The notes: a model not told the origin generated them from the sequence alone. A DNA stretch of 64,000 nt from Chthonobacter albigriseus (GCF_013839445.1 NZ_JACDIT010000001.1:1-64000), one strand, 5' to 3'. Positions 1 to 8,857 are shown, counted from the stretch's first letter. Program-made: numbers and translations.

Positions 1-62
1 AGGCCGTCGACGCCGTGCTCCGGAAGAGCCCGGAAGTCGGCGACTACAACCAGACCATCTGA
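1..62 (+). CDS. C-terminal end of an unidentified protein (partial)
   Basis: Only the last 19 codons are in the window. The open frame begins at position 3, ends in DYNQTI and stops with TGA at 60-62. The stop lies 43 bp upstream of manC on the same strand, so the two genes may share a transcript and a role in sugar-nucleotide supply. Too little is present to name a family. Confidence 0.5.
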   Translation, partial: AVDAVLRKSPEVGDYNQTI

Positions 63-105
63 GGGCGGGACGCGCGGCGCCCCGATCCCCTGCAGGCAGC
101 AAGAC

Positions 106-1527
106 ATGACCGACAAGAAGATCGTTCCCGTGATCCTGGCCGGCGGCTCCGGCACCCGCCTCTGGCCGGTGTCGCGCGACGCCTTTCCCAAGCAGTTCCA
201 GCCGCTTGTGGGCAACCTCTCGACCTATCAGCAAACGCTGCGGCGGGTCAGCGAGCCGAGCCTCTTCGCCGAGCCGGTGGTGGTGACCGGCGACGCGTTC
301 CGTTTCTTCACGCGGCGGCAGGCGAGCGACATCGGCGTCGATGCGACCATCGTGCTGGAGCCGGCCCGGCGCGACAGCGCGGCGGCGATGGCGGCGGCGG
401 CGGTGTTCGTGGAGCGGCGCGCGCCGGGATCGCTGGTGATGGCGCTCGCCGCGGACCACGTGATCCTGGACGACGCCATCTTCCACGACGCGATCCGGCT
501 CGGCGCCAAGGCGGCGGAGGCGGGGCAGATCGTGGTGTTCGGCCTGGTGCCGACCGAGCCGAAGACGAGCTACGGCTACATCCGGCCCGGTGCGCCGATC
601 GACGGGGAGGAGGACCTCAGGGCCGTCGACGCCTTCGTGGAGAAGCCGAACGCGGAAACGGCCATCGAGTACATGCGGTCGGGTTTTCTCTGGAACTCCG
701 GCAATTTCCTGTTTCGCTCGGACGTGATGATCCGCGAGTTCGCGGCCTTCGCGCCTGACATCCTGCAGGCGGCCGAGGCGGCCGTGGTGGGCGCGCACGA
801 GGACCTCGGCTTCCACCGGCTCGACGAGGCGGCCTTCTCGGCCGCCCGCAAGACGTCGATCGACTATGCGGTGATCGAGAAGACGCGCGACATCGCCGTC
901 GTTTACGGCCGCTTCCGCTGGTCGGACGTGGGCGCCTGGGACGCGATCTGGCAGGTGACGGAGCAGGACGAGAACGGCAACGCGATCCACGGCAACGGCG
1001 TGGTGCGCGGCAGCCGGAACTCGCTGATCCATTCGGACGGGATCCTGACCACGGTGATCGGCGCCGACGACCTCGTGGTGATCGCCACTGCCGACGCGGT
1101 GATGGTGGCGCCGAAGGACAAGGCGCAGGAGGTCAAGGGCCTCGTCGACCAGTTGAAGGCCACGGGCCTCGACCAGGTGGCGGTGCACCGCCGCGACTAC
1201 CGGCCCTGGGGCTATGTGGAGGGGATCGATTCGGGGCCGCGCTTCGCCGTGAAGCGCATCGTGGTGGATCCGGAGGGGGTGCTGTCTCTCCAGCGCCATC
1301 TTCACCGGTCAGAACACTGGGTGGTGGTCCGCGGAACCGCGACGGTGACGATCGGGACGGAGGAACGCCTGCTGACCGAGAACCAGTCGCTCTACGTGCC
1401 GGTCGGGACGGTGCACCGGCTGGCCAACCATGGAAAGATACCGCTCGAGCTGATCGAGGTTCAGACCGGGGCCTATCTCGGCGAGGACGACGTGGATCGG
1501 CTCGACGACGTCTACAAGAGACGCTGA
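106..1527 (+). CDS. manC: Mannose-1-phosphate guanylyltransferase / mannose-6-phosphate isomerase (type II PMI)
   Basis: This bifunctional cytosolic enzyme makes GDP-mannose from mannose-1-phosphate and GTP and, through its C-terminal cupin, interconverts fructose-6-phosphate and mannose-6-phosphate. The protein is 473 aa, the usual length for the family. The N-terminal nucleotidyltransferase signature GGSGTRLWPVSR sits near residue 12, followed by FVEKP and WNSGNF. The C-terminal cupin starts at RPWGYVEG (about residue 365) and contains QRHLHRSEHW. The ATG has a weak AGGCAG-type ribosome site upstream. GDP-mannose is the substrate of gmd further along the locus, so this gene feeds the GDP-fucose branch. 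Family assignment is secure; the isomerase activity is inferred from the cupin. Confidence 0.96.
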   Translation: MTDKKIVPVILAGGSGTRLWPVSRDAFPKQFQPLVGNLSTYQQTLRRVSEPSLFAEPVVVTGDAFRFFTRRQASDIGVDATIVLEPARRDSAAAMAAAAVFVERRAPGSLVMALAADHVILDDAIFHDAIRLGAKAAEAGQIVVFGLVPTEPKTSYGYIRPGAPIDGEEDLRAVDAFVEKPNAETAIEYMRSGFLWNSGNFLFRSDVMIREFAAFAPDILQAAEAAVVGAHEDLGFHRLDEAAFSAARKTSIDYAVIEKTRDIAVVYGRFRWSDVGAWDAIWQVTEQDENGNAIHGNGVVRGSRNSLIHSDGILTTVIGADDLVVIATADAVMVAPKDKAQEVKGLVDQLKATGLDQVAVHRRDYRPWGYVEGIDSGPRFAVKRIVVDPEGVLSLQRHLHRSEHWVVVRGTATVTIGTEERLLTENQSLYVPVGTVHRLANHGKIPLELIEVQTGAYLGEDDVDRLDDVYKRR

Positions 1528-1616
1528 CGGACGACGCCTGTTCGCCGCTTTACGGGCGACCGGGCGATCCAACCGCGCGCTGACGGGGGGCTCAGGAGGC
1601 GCATGCATTGGAGTAG

Positions 1617-2471
1617 ATGGGTAACGCGCTGATGCTGAAGAAGCTGTCCCAGTTGATCACGACCCAGCGTCCGCAGTTGGTCCGCCCGGCGACGGCGCGC
1701 GACCGCCTGGTTCTGGAACCGCCCTACCCCGTCATCTATGCGATCGGCGACGTGCACGGCGCCTATACCGACATGCTCGACGCCGAACACGCCATCTACG
1801 AGGATGCCGCGGGCATTCCGGGCGACAAGCTGATCCTCTACCTCGGCGACCTCGTCGATCGCGGCCCGGCGTCGGCTCATGTGCTGGAGCACGTCCTTTC
1901 GCAGCCCCCGAAGGGATTCGCGCGAATGTGCCTCTGCGGCAACCACGAGGAAGCGATGCTGTCGTTCCTCAAGGCGCCTTCGCCGCAGCATCCCTGGCTG
2001 CTGATGGGCGGGGAGCAGACGCTGCAGTCCTACGGGTTGAACCGGTCGACCCTCTTCAAGGCGGGAAACCAGGCGAAGGTGGCGGAAGCGCTGATGGCCG
2101 GCATTCCGGAACGCCATCGCCTGTTCCTGGAGATGCTGCCGGTGATGATCGAGGGCCCGGGCGTCGCCTTCGTGCACGCGGGCATGCAGCCCGGCATCCC
2201 GCTGGAACAGCAGTCGGATTCGGACCTGATGTGGATCCGCGAGCCATTCCTGACGGTCGGCCCCGGCCTGCCGGTGATGGTGGTGCACGGGCATACGCCC
2301 CACGAGTTCCCGAGCGTGGGGCGGCTTCGGGTGGGCATCGACACACTGGCGCTCGGCGGCGCGCTCACCGTGGTGCGCTGGGCGAACGGACGCCTGGCCG
2401 TGATCTCCGGCTCGGACCGGACGCCGCTGCGGCTGACCGGACAGCAACGGCGGGCGCTGCTGCCGCGCTGA
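1617..2471 (+). CDS. Metallophosphoesterase, PPP-like (paralogue 1)
   Basis: A 284-aa calcineurin-type phosphoesterase. The metal-binding motifs appear in the expected order: GDVHG (about residue 44), GDLVDRG, GNHE, VHAG and HGHTP, so an active dinuclear-metal site is likely. The start at 1617 gives MGNALMLKK; an internal ATG at 1632 is an alternative. It is clearly homologous to the protein at 15362-16258, sharing AIGDVHG, VDRGP.SA.VL, FVHAG..PG.PL and VVHGHTP. Both sit in the EPS locus. Known relatives include serine/threonine and dual-specificity phosphatases and diadenosine-tetraphosphate hydrolases. The substrate cannot be read here. A role in dephosphorylating the Wzc-like kinase is only an inference, prompted by the absence of a Wzb-type phosphatase. 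Confidence 0.85.
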   Translation: MGNALMLKKLSQLITTQRPQLVRPATARDRLVLEPPYPVIYAIGDVHGAYTDMLDAEHAIYEDAAGIPGDKLILYLGDLVDRGPASAHVLEHVLSQPPKGFARMCLCGNHEEAMLSFLKAPSPQHPWLLMGGEQTLQSYGLNRSTLFKAGNQAKVAEALMAGIPERHRLFLEMLPVMIEGPGVAFVHAGMQPGIPLEQQSDSDLMWIREPFLTVGPGLPVMVVHGHTPHEFPSVGRLRVGIDTLALGGALTVVRWANGRLAVISGSDRTPLRLTGQQRRALLPR

Positions 2472-2611
2472 CGGCCCGGCGCGCCGCGCCATTTTTCCGA
2501 CGTGATGGGCATGACGGGACGCGGGGGATGCTCTGCGGGCCCGCGAATCCGCTCGGCCCTGCCGGCCGTGTGGCCGCCTCCGCTTGCCTTTGGCAACTCG
2601 ATCGACAGCGG

Positions 2612-2643
2612 CAAAAGAAAAGGGCCGCGGAATACCGCGGCCC
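2612..2643 (-). terminator. Intrinsic terminator of OPX gene 1
   Basis: On the minus strand a 9-bp GC stem (2622-2630 with 2635-2643, loop of 4) is followed by a T-rich tract, 26 nt beyond the stop of the polysaccharide export gene. Confidence 0.8.
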
Positions 2644-2660
2644 CCGTCTGATCCGATAGG

Positions 2661-3805
2661 TCCAGACCTCAGTCGCCGATCGAGCGGATCGCCGACTTGG
2701 CGTTGGCGACGTCGGCGATCGGGCCGGCGGTGCCGGAGGTGATCGTGTTGACGACGCTGAGGAACTTGGTGATCTCCACCGACTTGGCGTTGGAGACGAA
2801 CAGGATGTCCTTGTCCTGCATCGGGAACTGCTGCACGGCGAAGAAGGCCGAGGGATCGCGCAAGTTGGCGCGGAACACCACCGGAACCGTGTCCTCGGTG
2901 AAGCGCGTGACGTCGGCGCCGACCTTGGCCAGTTCCGCCTTGGAGACCTGGCGGTAGACCAGCACGTAGGTCGGATCGGCGCGCTCGTCGAGCAGGCCGC
3001 CGGCCTTGCCCAGCGCGTCGCCCAGCGTCAGGTTCGCCTCGGCGAAGTCGAAGCGGCCGGACAGGCCCGTCGCGCCGAAGGCCAGGTAGGTCCGACGCTC
3101 GCGGTTGATGTAGACCGTGTCGCCCGGCACCACGTAGACGTTCTCACGCGGGTTGGCGACGATGTCGTCGAACAGCACCGTTGACTGGCGGCCGCCGCGC
3201 TGCAGCGTGACGTAGGTCTCCACCCCCGGGGTGGCGAGGCCGCCGGCGCGGGAGATCACGTCGAGGATGCGCTCGCCGTTGGGGTTCAGCTCCAGCTTGG
3301 CCGGAGAGTTCACGTCGCCCAGCACCGAAACCTCGGCCGAGCGGCTCTGCAGCACGGTGACCAGCACCTGCGGCTCGATCGCGCGGTTGGCGAGCGCGTT
3401 CTCGATGTCGCGCTGGACCGCGTCGACGGTGCGGCCGGTCGCCTGGATGCGGCCCGCGTAAGGGACCGTCAGCGTGCCCGACTTGTCGATGCGCTGGTTG
3501 GGAAGAGTGATGAAGTTGCCGGGGCGCGAGCCCGCGTCGGCCGGGATGAACAGACCGCCGGCGCCCGCCTCGAACACGGCCACCGAGACCACGTCGCCCA
3601 CGCCGAGCGGCAGTTCGGGAGACCCGCCGCCACGCATGCCGAAGGTGGCGCTCGCCGGAGACGGCGCGGCCAGGACGTAGTTCATCAGCGACTTGTTGAC
3701 GTCGACGAGGACGTAGTCGATGCCGGTCTTGCCGCCGGGGTTGCCCAGCCGCGCGACCGCGCTGGATTCAACCGCGCCGCCGTCCGGACCGGACCGTGGG
3801 AGTGC
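2661..3805. repeat. 1145-bp perfect direct repeat, copy 1 (within OPX gene 1)
   Basis: Line-by-line comparison with 36862-38006 (offset 34201) found no mismatch, including third codon positions. Identity starts 8 bp beyond the stop codon and ends inside the signal-peptide region, where 3806 (G) differs from 38007 (C) and many synonymous differences follow. Both copies are on the minus strand. No transposase or inverted termini border it, so it is not an insertion sequence. Confidence 0.97.
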
Positions 3806-3877
3806 GGAACAACCGGCAACCGTCAGAAGAGCGGCCAGAACGCCGGTTACACGAAGTGTCTTTGAGCTGCGCAGCAT
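2669..3877 (-). CDS. Outer-membrane polysaccharide export lipoprotein (Wza/OPX family), copy 1
   Basis: Periplasmic and outer-membrane channel component that exports the polymer together with the Wzc-like co-polymerase. The 402-aa protein starts MLRSSKTLR and has a lipoprotein signal ending VAGC, so Cys23 is the predicted lipidated residue. A Poly_export domain begins near LPLGVGDVV (about residue 90), followed by two SLBB-type beta-grasp domains (about 185-245 and 270-330). The start is supported by a GGGTGG ribosome-site context shared with copy 2. The copy at 36870-38078 has almost the same protein: only residues 5-7 and their surroundings differ. The gene is transcribed away from the rest of the assembly genes, with LhgO upstream and a terminator downstream. 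Confidence 0.95.
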   Translation of the reverse strand: MLRSSKTLRVTGVLAALLTVAGCSALPRSGPDGGAVESSAVARLGNPGGKTGIDYVLVDVNKSLMNYVLAAPSPASATFGMRGGGSPELPLGVGDVVSVAVFEAGAGGLFIPADAGSRPGNFITLPNQRIDKSGTLTVPYAGRIQATGRTVDAVQRDIENALANRAIEPQVLVTVLQSRSAEVSVLGDVNSPAKLELNPNGERILDVISRAGGLATPGVETYVTLQRGGRQSTVLFDDIVANPRENVYVVPGDTVYINRERRTYLAFGATGLSGRFDFAEANLTLGDALGKAGGLLDERADPTYVLVYRQVSKAELAKVGADVTRFTEDTVPVVFRANLRDPSAFFAVQQFPMQDKDILFVSNAKSVEITKFLSVVNTITSGTAGPIADVANAKSAIRSIGD

Positions 3878-4159
3878 GCCCCACCCGTCTAGAACCTTGG
3901 ACTGGGAGGCATCATACGGAAACGGGCCGCGCGCGCCATGCGTGGCAGACGATCCGAGCGGCCCGCCCAGCCACTTTGGCGACCGGCTATTGCATCAATG
4001 CAACAGAAATGGGCGCGTAGCCCGAAAATTTAGCCAAGGTTTTGACGCAATTAGAGTTAATGGCGCGTGAACGGACCGCAGTCGGGCTTTGCGGCCGACT
4101 CACGGTCGGAAAACCCTCCGGAGTTTCACCAGGACCGATAGGTTCCTGAAGGTCTCCAG
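3878..4159. promoter_or_regulatory. Upstream region of OPX gene 1 with a perfect inverted repeat
   Basis: No gene is seen in this stretch. It contains TTGCATCAATGCAA at 3990-4003, a perfect 6-bp inverted repeat with a 2-bp spacer, about 113 bp upstream of the OPX start, in DNA less GC-rich than its surroundings. It may be a regulator site; the cognate protein is unknown. Confidence 0.35.
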
Positions 4160-5305
4160 TCAGGCCGATGCACGCAGCGCGGGCGCTGCCGTGACAGGCT
4201 GTGCGAGGCCGATCTCGTCGGCGACCACGTCGGCGATCGCGAGCGAAGAGGTGAGGCCCGGCGACTCGATTCCATAGAGGTGGACGAGGCCCTCGATGCC
4301 GTGGGTCGCCGGCCCCTGGATCAGGAAATCGGCGGCCGGATCCTTGGGACCGGAGATCTTCGGGCGGATGCCTGTGTAGCCCGGCATCAGGCGTCCGTCG
4401 GCGAGTCCGGGCCAGTAGCTGCGGATCGCCTCGTAGAAGCTCGCCACGCGGGACTCGTTGAAGGTGTAGTCGATCCCGTCGATCCATTCGACATCCGGGC
4501 CGAAGCGGGCGCGCCCGGCGAGATCGAGCGTGACGTGGACGCCGAGGCCGGCGTGCTCGGGGATCGGGTAGACCAGCCGGCCGAAGGGGGTCTTGCCGGC
4601 GAGCGTGAAGTAGACGCCGCGGGCGTAGTAGGCGGTAGGGGCGTGCGCGGGATCGTAGCCCTCGATCGCGCGGCCGACGTCCGGCGCCCAGAGGCCGGCG
4701 GCGTTGACGAGGTAGCGGCATTCCAGCGTGACGGGCTCGTCGCGGCCTGCGGTGACGCGGAAGCCGCCGGGGATGACCTCGGCGCGCAGAAAGGGCGTCT
4801 CGAAGGCGATCGCGGCGCCGTGGTCCTCCGCCTCGCCCTGATAGGCGAGCATCAGGCCGTGGCTGTCGACGATTCCCGTGCAGGGGGAGTGCAGCGCGGC
4901 GGCGCAGCGCACCTCGGGCTCCCAGGCGCGGGCGGTCTCGGCCGGGATCTCGACGATGTCGTCGACGCCGTTGGCAAGGGCCGTGCGGTGGATCTTCTCA
5001 AGCTGGCCGACCTGCTCGTCGGTGGTGGCGACGATCAGCTTGCCGGTGCGCTTGTGCTTGATGCCGTGGCTCTCGACGTAGCCGTAGAGGAGGTGGCGGC
5101 CGCGGACGCAGAGCTCGGCCTTGCGCGAGCCGGTGGGGTAGTAGATGCCGGCATGGATCACCTCGCTGTTGCGCGCGGAGGTGTGGGTGCCGATCGCCCC
5201 CTCCCCTTCGAGCACCACGACCTCGACCCCGGCCATCGCCATTCGGCGTGCCACCGCCAGGCCGACGACGCCGGCCCCGATGACGATGCAATCCACTCGT
5301 TCCAT
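4160..5305 (-). CDS. lhgO: L-2-hydroxyglutarate oxidase family FAD oxidoreductase (LhgO-like)
   Basis: A 381-aa flavoprotein of the DAO/LhgO family, which oxidises L-2-hydroxyglutarate to 2-oxoglutarate and passes electrons to the membrane quinone pool. The N-terminus has the FAD-binding GAGVVG motif at residues 11-16, then an acidic residue ending strand 2 (VVLEGE). The family pattern [16 protein letters not shown] follows near residue 42, and the C-terminus has a second dinucleotide-type motif ([13 protein letters not shown]). It is a metabolic enzyme between OPX gene 1 and an SDR gene and has no obvious link to polysaccharide. The ATG at 5305 is the natural start of the Rossmann strand. 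Substrate specificity is inferred from family resemblance. Confidence 0.88.
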   Translation of the reverse strand: MERVDCIVIGAGVVGLAVARRMAMAGVEVVVLEGEGAIGTHTSARNSEVIHAGIYYPTGSRKAELCVRGRHLLYGYVESHGIKHKRTGKLIVATTDEQVGQLEKIHRTALANGVDDIVEIPAETARAWEPEVRCAAALHSPCTGIVDSHGLMLAYQGEAEDHGAAIAFETPFLRAEVIPGGFRVTAGRDEPVTLECRYLVNAAGLWAPDVGRAIEGYDPAHAPTAYYARGVYFTLAGKTPFGRLVYPIPEHAGLGVHVTLDLAGRARFGPDVEWIDGIDYTFNESRVASFYEAIRSYWPGLADGRLMPGYTGIRPKISGPKDPAADFLIQGPATHGIEGLVHLYGIESPGLTSSLAIADVVADEIGLAQPVTAAPALRASA

Positions 5306-5682
5306 GAGAAATTCCCAATCGCGCCCCAGCGGGCGCCAGTCATCAGATCACGACGAAAACGTATCATCCAATTCGCCAAAGAAACGGCAAACAGGGAGCG
5401 GGTGGCAACCCCTTTCGGCGGTCGACGTTAACGCCGACTCCAAAATGTCGCCGGATTTGCTGGCGAAGTTGGAGGTGGCGCTTCCATCCTGGCGGGCGGA
5501 AATGATACCAGTTGGCCGGTCAGCGCGTCCCCCGTGGACAAAGACGAAGGATGAGATCGGATTGCGATCAGTATCCTCGCCTTCATTGCGCCGAAATGGA
5601 CTGTTGCTTGTCTTGAGTAATTCCGGCCGGACGGCGTGTCTGCCGACAGGGTCGTCCCGTTAGCCTAGCATTCGAGGGTGTC
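5306..5682. other. Intergenic region between divergent lhgO and SDR genes
   Basis: About 377 bp with no convincing coding frame. Its position between divergent genes implies two promoters, but no clear consensus boxes could be picked out. Confidence 0.4.
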
Positions 5683-6756
5683 ATGCGGATTTTGATTACC
5701 GGAAACATGGGTTACGTTGGCCCGATCGTCGCCCGTCATCTGCGCACGGTGATGCCGCATGCGCACATCACGGGTCTCGACAGCGGCCTGTTCGCTCATT
5801 GCCTCACCAGCGTCGGCCTGCCGGAGCGCGTGCTCGACGAGCAGCTGTTCATGGACGTGCGCGACGTGAAGCCGGAACTGCTCGACGGCTACGACGCCGT
5901 GGTGGAGCTGGCGGCCGTTTCCAACGACCCGATGGGCAACCGCTTCGAAGCGGTGACCGACGACATCAACTGCCGCGCAGCGGTGCGGATCGCCGAGATG
6001 GCGGTCGCCCGCGGCGTCAAGAAGGTGGTGTTCGCCTCCTCCTGCTCGATCTACGGCGCGGCCGAGGGCGGCGCCAAGAAGGAGACCGACTCGCTTGCGC
6101 CGCTGACCGCCTACGCGCGGTCGAAGGTTGCCACCGAGCAGGCGCTGGCCCAGATGGACCGCGGCAACAGCGTCGTCACGGCGCTGCGCTTCGCCACCGC
6201 CTGCGGGTTCTCCGACCGGCTGCGCCTGGACCTCGTGCTCAACGACTTCGTCGCCTGCGCGCTGGTCAACGGCCAGATCCAGGTGATGAGCGACGGCACG
6301 CCCTGGCGTCCGCTGATCCACGTGGCCGACATGGCCCGCGCCATCGAGTGGGCGATCACCCGCGACAAGTCGCAGGGTGGCGACTACCTCGCCGTCAACG
6401 TCGGCACCGACGTCTGGAACTACCAGGTGAAGGACCTCGCGGAGGCCGTCGCCAAGGAAGTGCCTGGCACCACGGTGACGATCAACCTCGACGCGCCGGC
6501 CGACAAGCGCTCGTACAAGGTGGACTTCAGCCTCTACCGGCAGATCGCCCCGCAGCACCAGCCGCGCGTGATGCTGGCCGACGCGGTGCGCGACCTGCGC
6601 AGCGGCCTCACCGCCTACGGCCTGGCCGACAAGGACTTCCGCACCAACCCGCACGTCATCCGCCTGCGGACGCTGCAGCGCTGGATCGACGAGGGCCGCC
6701 TGTCGGATGCCCTGCGCTGGACCAACCCGGAAGCGCCGATCACCGCTGCGGCCTGA
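5683..6756 (+). CDS. NAD-dependent sugar-nucleotide epimerase/dehydratase (extended SDR)
   Basis: A 357-aa extended short-chain dehydrogenase acting on a nucleotide sugar in the cytosol. It has the N-terminal cofactor motif TGNMGYVG (residues 6-13), the serine region SSCSIYG (119-125) and the catalytic pair Tyr144/Lys148 in YARSK. It differs from RmlB, GalE and the typical CDP-glucose 4,6-dehydratase start. It lies convergently next to rfbF, so a CDP-sugar is the likely substrate by context. The ATG opens directly into the first Rossmann strand. An intrinsic terminator follows 44 bp after the stop. The exact reaction cannot be deduced. Confidence 0.85.
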   Translation: MRILITGNMGYVGPIVARHLRTVMPHAHITGLDSGLFAHCLTSVGLPERVLDEQLFMDVRDVKPELLDGYDAVVELAAVSNDPMGNRFEAVTDDINCRAAVRIAEMAVARGVKKVVFASSCSIYGAAEGGAKKETDSLAPLTAYARSKVATEQALAQMDRGNSVVTALRFATACGFSDRLRLDLVLNDFVACALVNGQIQVMSDGTPWRPLIHVADMARAIEWAITRDKSQGGDYLAVNVGTDVWNYQVKDLAEAVAKEVPGTTVTINLDAPADKRSYKVDFSLYRQIAPQHQPRVMLADAVRDLRSGLTAYGLADKDFRTNPHVIRLRTLQRWIDEGRLSDALRWTNPEAPITAAA

Positions 6757-6799
6757 CGGCCCTGGCAAGCGTCCCGGTAGCGGACGCCCGCATCAGAAG

Positions 6800-6826
6800 A
6801 ACCCGGCCCTTGCGGCCGGGTTTTTT
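6800..6826 (+). terminator. Intrinsic terminator after the SDR gene
   Basis: A 9-bp stem (6800-6808 with 6814-6822, loop CTTGC) runs into a T6 tract, 44 nt downstream of the SDR stop codon. Confidence 0.92.
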
Positions 6827-6853
6827 CATGCCCGGGGTTCCGGATGGAGGCGC

Positions 6854-6882
6854 AAAAAAGTCCCCGCTCGGGGGCGGGGACT
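6854..6882 (-). terminator. Intrinsic terminator after rfbF
   Basis: On the minus strand a 9-bp stem (6859-6867 with 6874-6882) is followed by six T residues, 48 nt beyond the rfbF stop. It faces the terminator of the SDR gene, so the two convergent units are insulated. Confidence 0.92.
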
Positions 6883-6930
6883 CGTATCATCGGGGATGCT
6901 GCGGTGATGGGCGCCCGAGCGGGCGCCTTG

Positions 6931-7704
6931 TCACCAGATCTTCCAGGGCGGGTTGCCCTTCTCCCAGAGCTGCTCGAGGACCATCTTGTCGCGCAGCGAA
7001 TCCATCGATTGCCAATAGCCCTTGTGCCAGAAGGACGCGAGCTTGCCGCGCTCGACCATGCGGTCCATCGGCTCCTGCTCCCAGACGGTCGGGTCGCCGT
7101 CGATCAGGTCGAACACCTGCGGTTCGCAGACGAAGAAGCCGCCGTTGATCAGGCCGCCGTCGCCGGCCGCCTTCTCGCGGAAGGCGCGGACCTTGGACAT
7201 GTCCTCGGTGAGGCCGAGCGCGCCGAAGCGGCCGGGCTGGCTGACGGCGGTGAGCGTTGCCCAGGCCTGCGACGCCTCGTGATGCTTGATCAGCGCGGGG
7301 ATGTCGACGTTGGCGACGCCGTCGCCGTAGGTGAGCAGGAAGCGCTCGTTGCCGATGATCTCGCGGGCGCGCTTGAGGCGGCCGGCCGTCATGGTCTCGA
7401 CGCCGGTGTCCAGCACGGTGACGCGCCAGTCCTCGGTTTCGGCGCGGCGCCACAGGATCTCGCCGGTTTTCAGGTCGACGGTGTAGTCGCTGTTGATGGC
7501 GTGATAGTTCAGGAAGTAGTTCTTGATGAACTCGACCTTGTATCCGCCCAGCACCACGAAATCGTTGAAGCCGTAGTGGGAATAGATCTTCATGATGTGC
7601 CAGAGGATCGGCTTGCCGCCGACCTCCACCATCGGCTTCGGACGAAGCGAGGTCTCCTCGCTGAGACGGCTGCCAAACCCACCGGCAAAGATGACGACTT
7701 TCAT
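6931..7704 (-). CDS. rfbF: Glucose-1-phosphate cytidylyltransferase
   Basis: A 257-aa enzyme that makes CDP-glucose from glucose-1-phosphate and CTP, the first step of all known CDP-hexose pathways. It starts at the ATG at 7704 with MKVVIFAGGFGSRLSEET, the family's nucleotide-binding signature; longer upstream frames lack family similarity. Other family motifs are RPKPMVEVGGKPILWHIM, LLTYGDGV and INGGFFV near residue 170. The length equals that of RfbF from O-antigen loci. No standard CDP-glucose 4,6-dehydratase (RfbG) is in the window. The partners may be the SDR gene next door and the RfbC-like and SAF-domain genes at 28235-30206. Confidence 0.96.
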   Translation of the reverse strand: MKVVIFAGGFGSRLSEETSLRPKPMVEVGGKPILWHIMKIYSHYGFNDFVVLGGYKVEFIKNYFLNYHAINSDYTVDLKTGEILWRRAETEDWRVTVLDTGVETMTAGRLKRAREIIGNERFLLTYGDGVANVDIPALIKHHEASQAWATLTAVSQPGRFGALGLTEDMSKVRAFREKAAGDGGLINGGFFVCEPQVFDLIDGDPTVWEQEPMDRMVERGKLASFWHKGYWQSMDSLRDKMVLEQLWEKGNPPWKIW

Positions 7705-7828
7705 GGTATCTCGCTCTTCTATGAACGCGGTACAAACACAGGGAGCGAAAGACGAGGCGTCTTCCGCGGGTTGATCACTCGGGTCGCCGCCGGAGCCCGG
7801 ACCGGCCGGACCCCTGCGGCGGGGACAT

Positions 7829-8857
7829 TCATGCGTCGGCCTGGAGCCGGAGCCCCGACTGGCGGCGCTGGCGGCTGCGCTCCAGCATCGCGCGATGGGC
7901 CTTGCGGTTGAAGTACTGGCGAACCTTGTGCGGGCCGAACCAGAACGCTGCCTTGAGGACGTCCACCCAGCCGGGCTTCCAGCCGAGTTCGGCGAGCGTG
8001 GCGCGGTGCTTGTCGAAGAGTTCCCGGCGGCCCTGCAGATAGCGCCAGGCGTAGAGCCGCAACAGGTACTTGCGCCGGTAGGTCTCGCGGGCCTCCTCGA
8101 ACTTCTCGGCGGTGAAGAAGTTGCGGCCGTAGCGCTCGAAGAAGACGTGCCACTCCAGCACACCGCGCTCGTCGTTCTTGGCGGTCGTGTTGGTCTGCGA
8201 CGCCGCGTGTTCGCGCACCCAGGCGACCGGCTCGTGTACGTAGGCGAGCGCGTGACCGGAGATGATGCGGAACACGACGTCGACATCGCAGCTGAGGACG
8301 GAAAGGTCGTAGAACGGATCGCGTTCGTCGATGAACCGGCGGCGCACCATGACGTGGTCGGAGCGGACGACGAGCCAGCCCAGCGTCATCATCGAGGCGC
8401 CGATCTCGGCGCCGGAGAAGATCGTGCGATCTTCCGGCAGGCCGCGGTTCGGGATGCCGCCGAGCGAACTTTCGACCTGCGAGGTGACGATGCCGACGTT
8501 GGCGCGGTTGCCGGCGGCGGCCACCATCTTCTCGATGGCGTCGGGGCGCAGGCGATCGTCGTGGCAGAGCAGACGCATCCACTCGGCCTCGGCCGGCGCG
8601 AGCTTGACGGCCGTGCTCCAGTTGGCCTGGAGCGACAGGACTTCCGGGTTGCGCGCGGTGACGATGGGGACGCGGCGGCCCAGGTTGGCCTTTATGATCT
8701 CGGGGGTAGCGTCCTTGCTGGCATTGTCGAGGATGACGTGAACCAGGTTCGGGTAGGTCTGCTCCTGGACGCTGTCGATCACTTCCTGCAGGAACTCCGC
8801 GCCGTTGTAGCACGGTGTCACGATGGCCACGAGCGGCTGATCCGACGCGAAGGGCAT
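7829..8857 (-). CDS. Family 2 glycosyltransferase
   Basis: A 342-aa GT-A-fold enzyme predicted to add a sugar to the lipid-linked EPS repeat unit at the cytoplasmic face of the membrane. The N-terminal GT2 pattern is VAIVTPCYNGAEFL, with LDNASKDAT at the nucleotide-sugar site and an acidic HDDRL motif near residue 98 as the likely metal site. The C-terminal 60 residues are very basic, which fits membrane association. It is in the same orientation as rfbF downstream (124-bp gap) and the Wzc-like gene upstream. Donor and acceptor are unknown. Confidence 0.9.
   Translation of the reverse strand: MPFASDQPLVAIVTPCYNGAEFLQEVIDSVQEQTYPNLVHVILDNASKDATPEIIKANLGRRVPIVTARNPEVLSLQANWSTAVKLAPAEAEWMRLLCHDDRLRPDAIEKMVAAAGNRANVGIVTSQVESSLGGIPNRGLPEDRTIFSGAEIGASMMTLGWLVVRSDHVMVRRRFIDERDPFYDLSVLSCDVDVVFRIISGHALAYVHEPVAWVREHAASQTNTTAKNDERGVLEWHVFFERYGRNFFTAEKFEEARETYRRKYLLRLYAWRYLQGRRELFDKHRATLAELGWKPGWVDVLKAAFWFGPHKVRQYFNRKAHRAMLERSRQRRQSGLRLQADA

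Noticed and set aside
2661-3805. Possible insertion sequence or transposon ends at the long repeat
   Set aside because: The repeat is an ordinary OPX coding region without transposase, terminal inverted repeats or target-site duplications.
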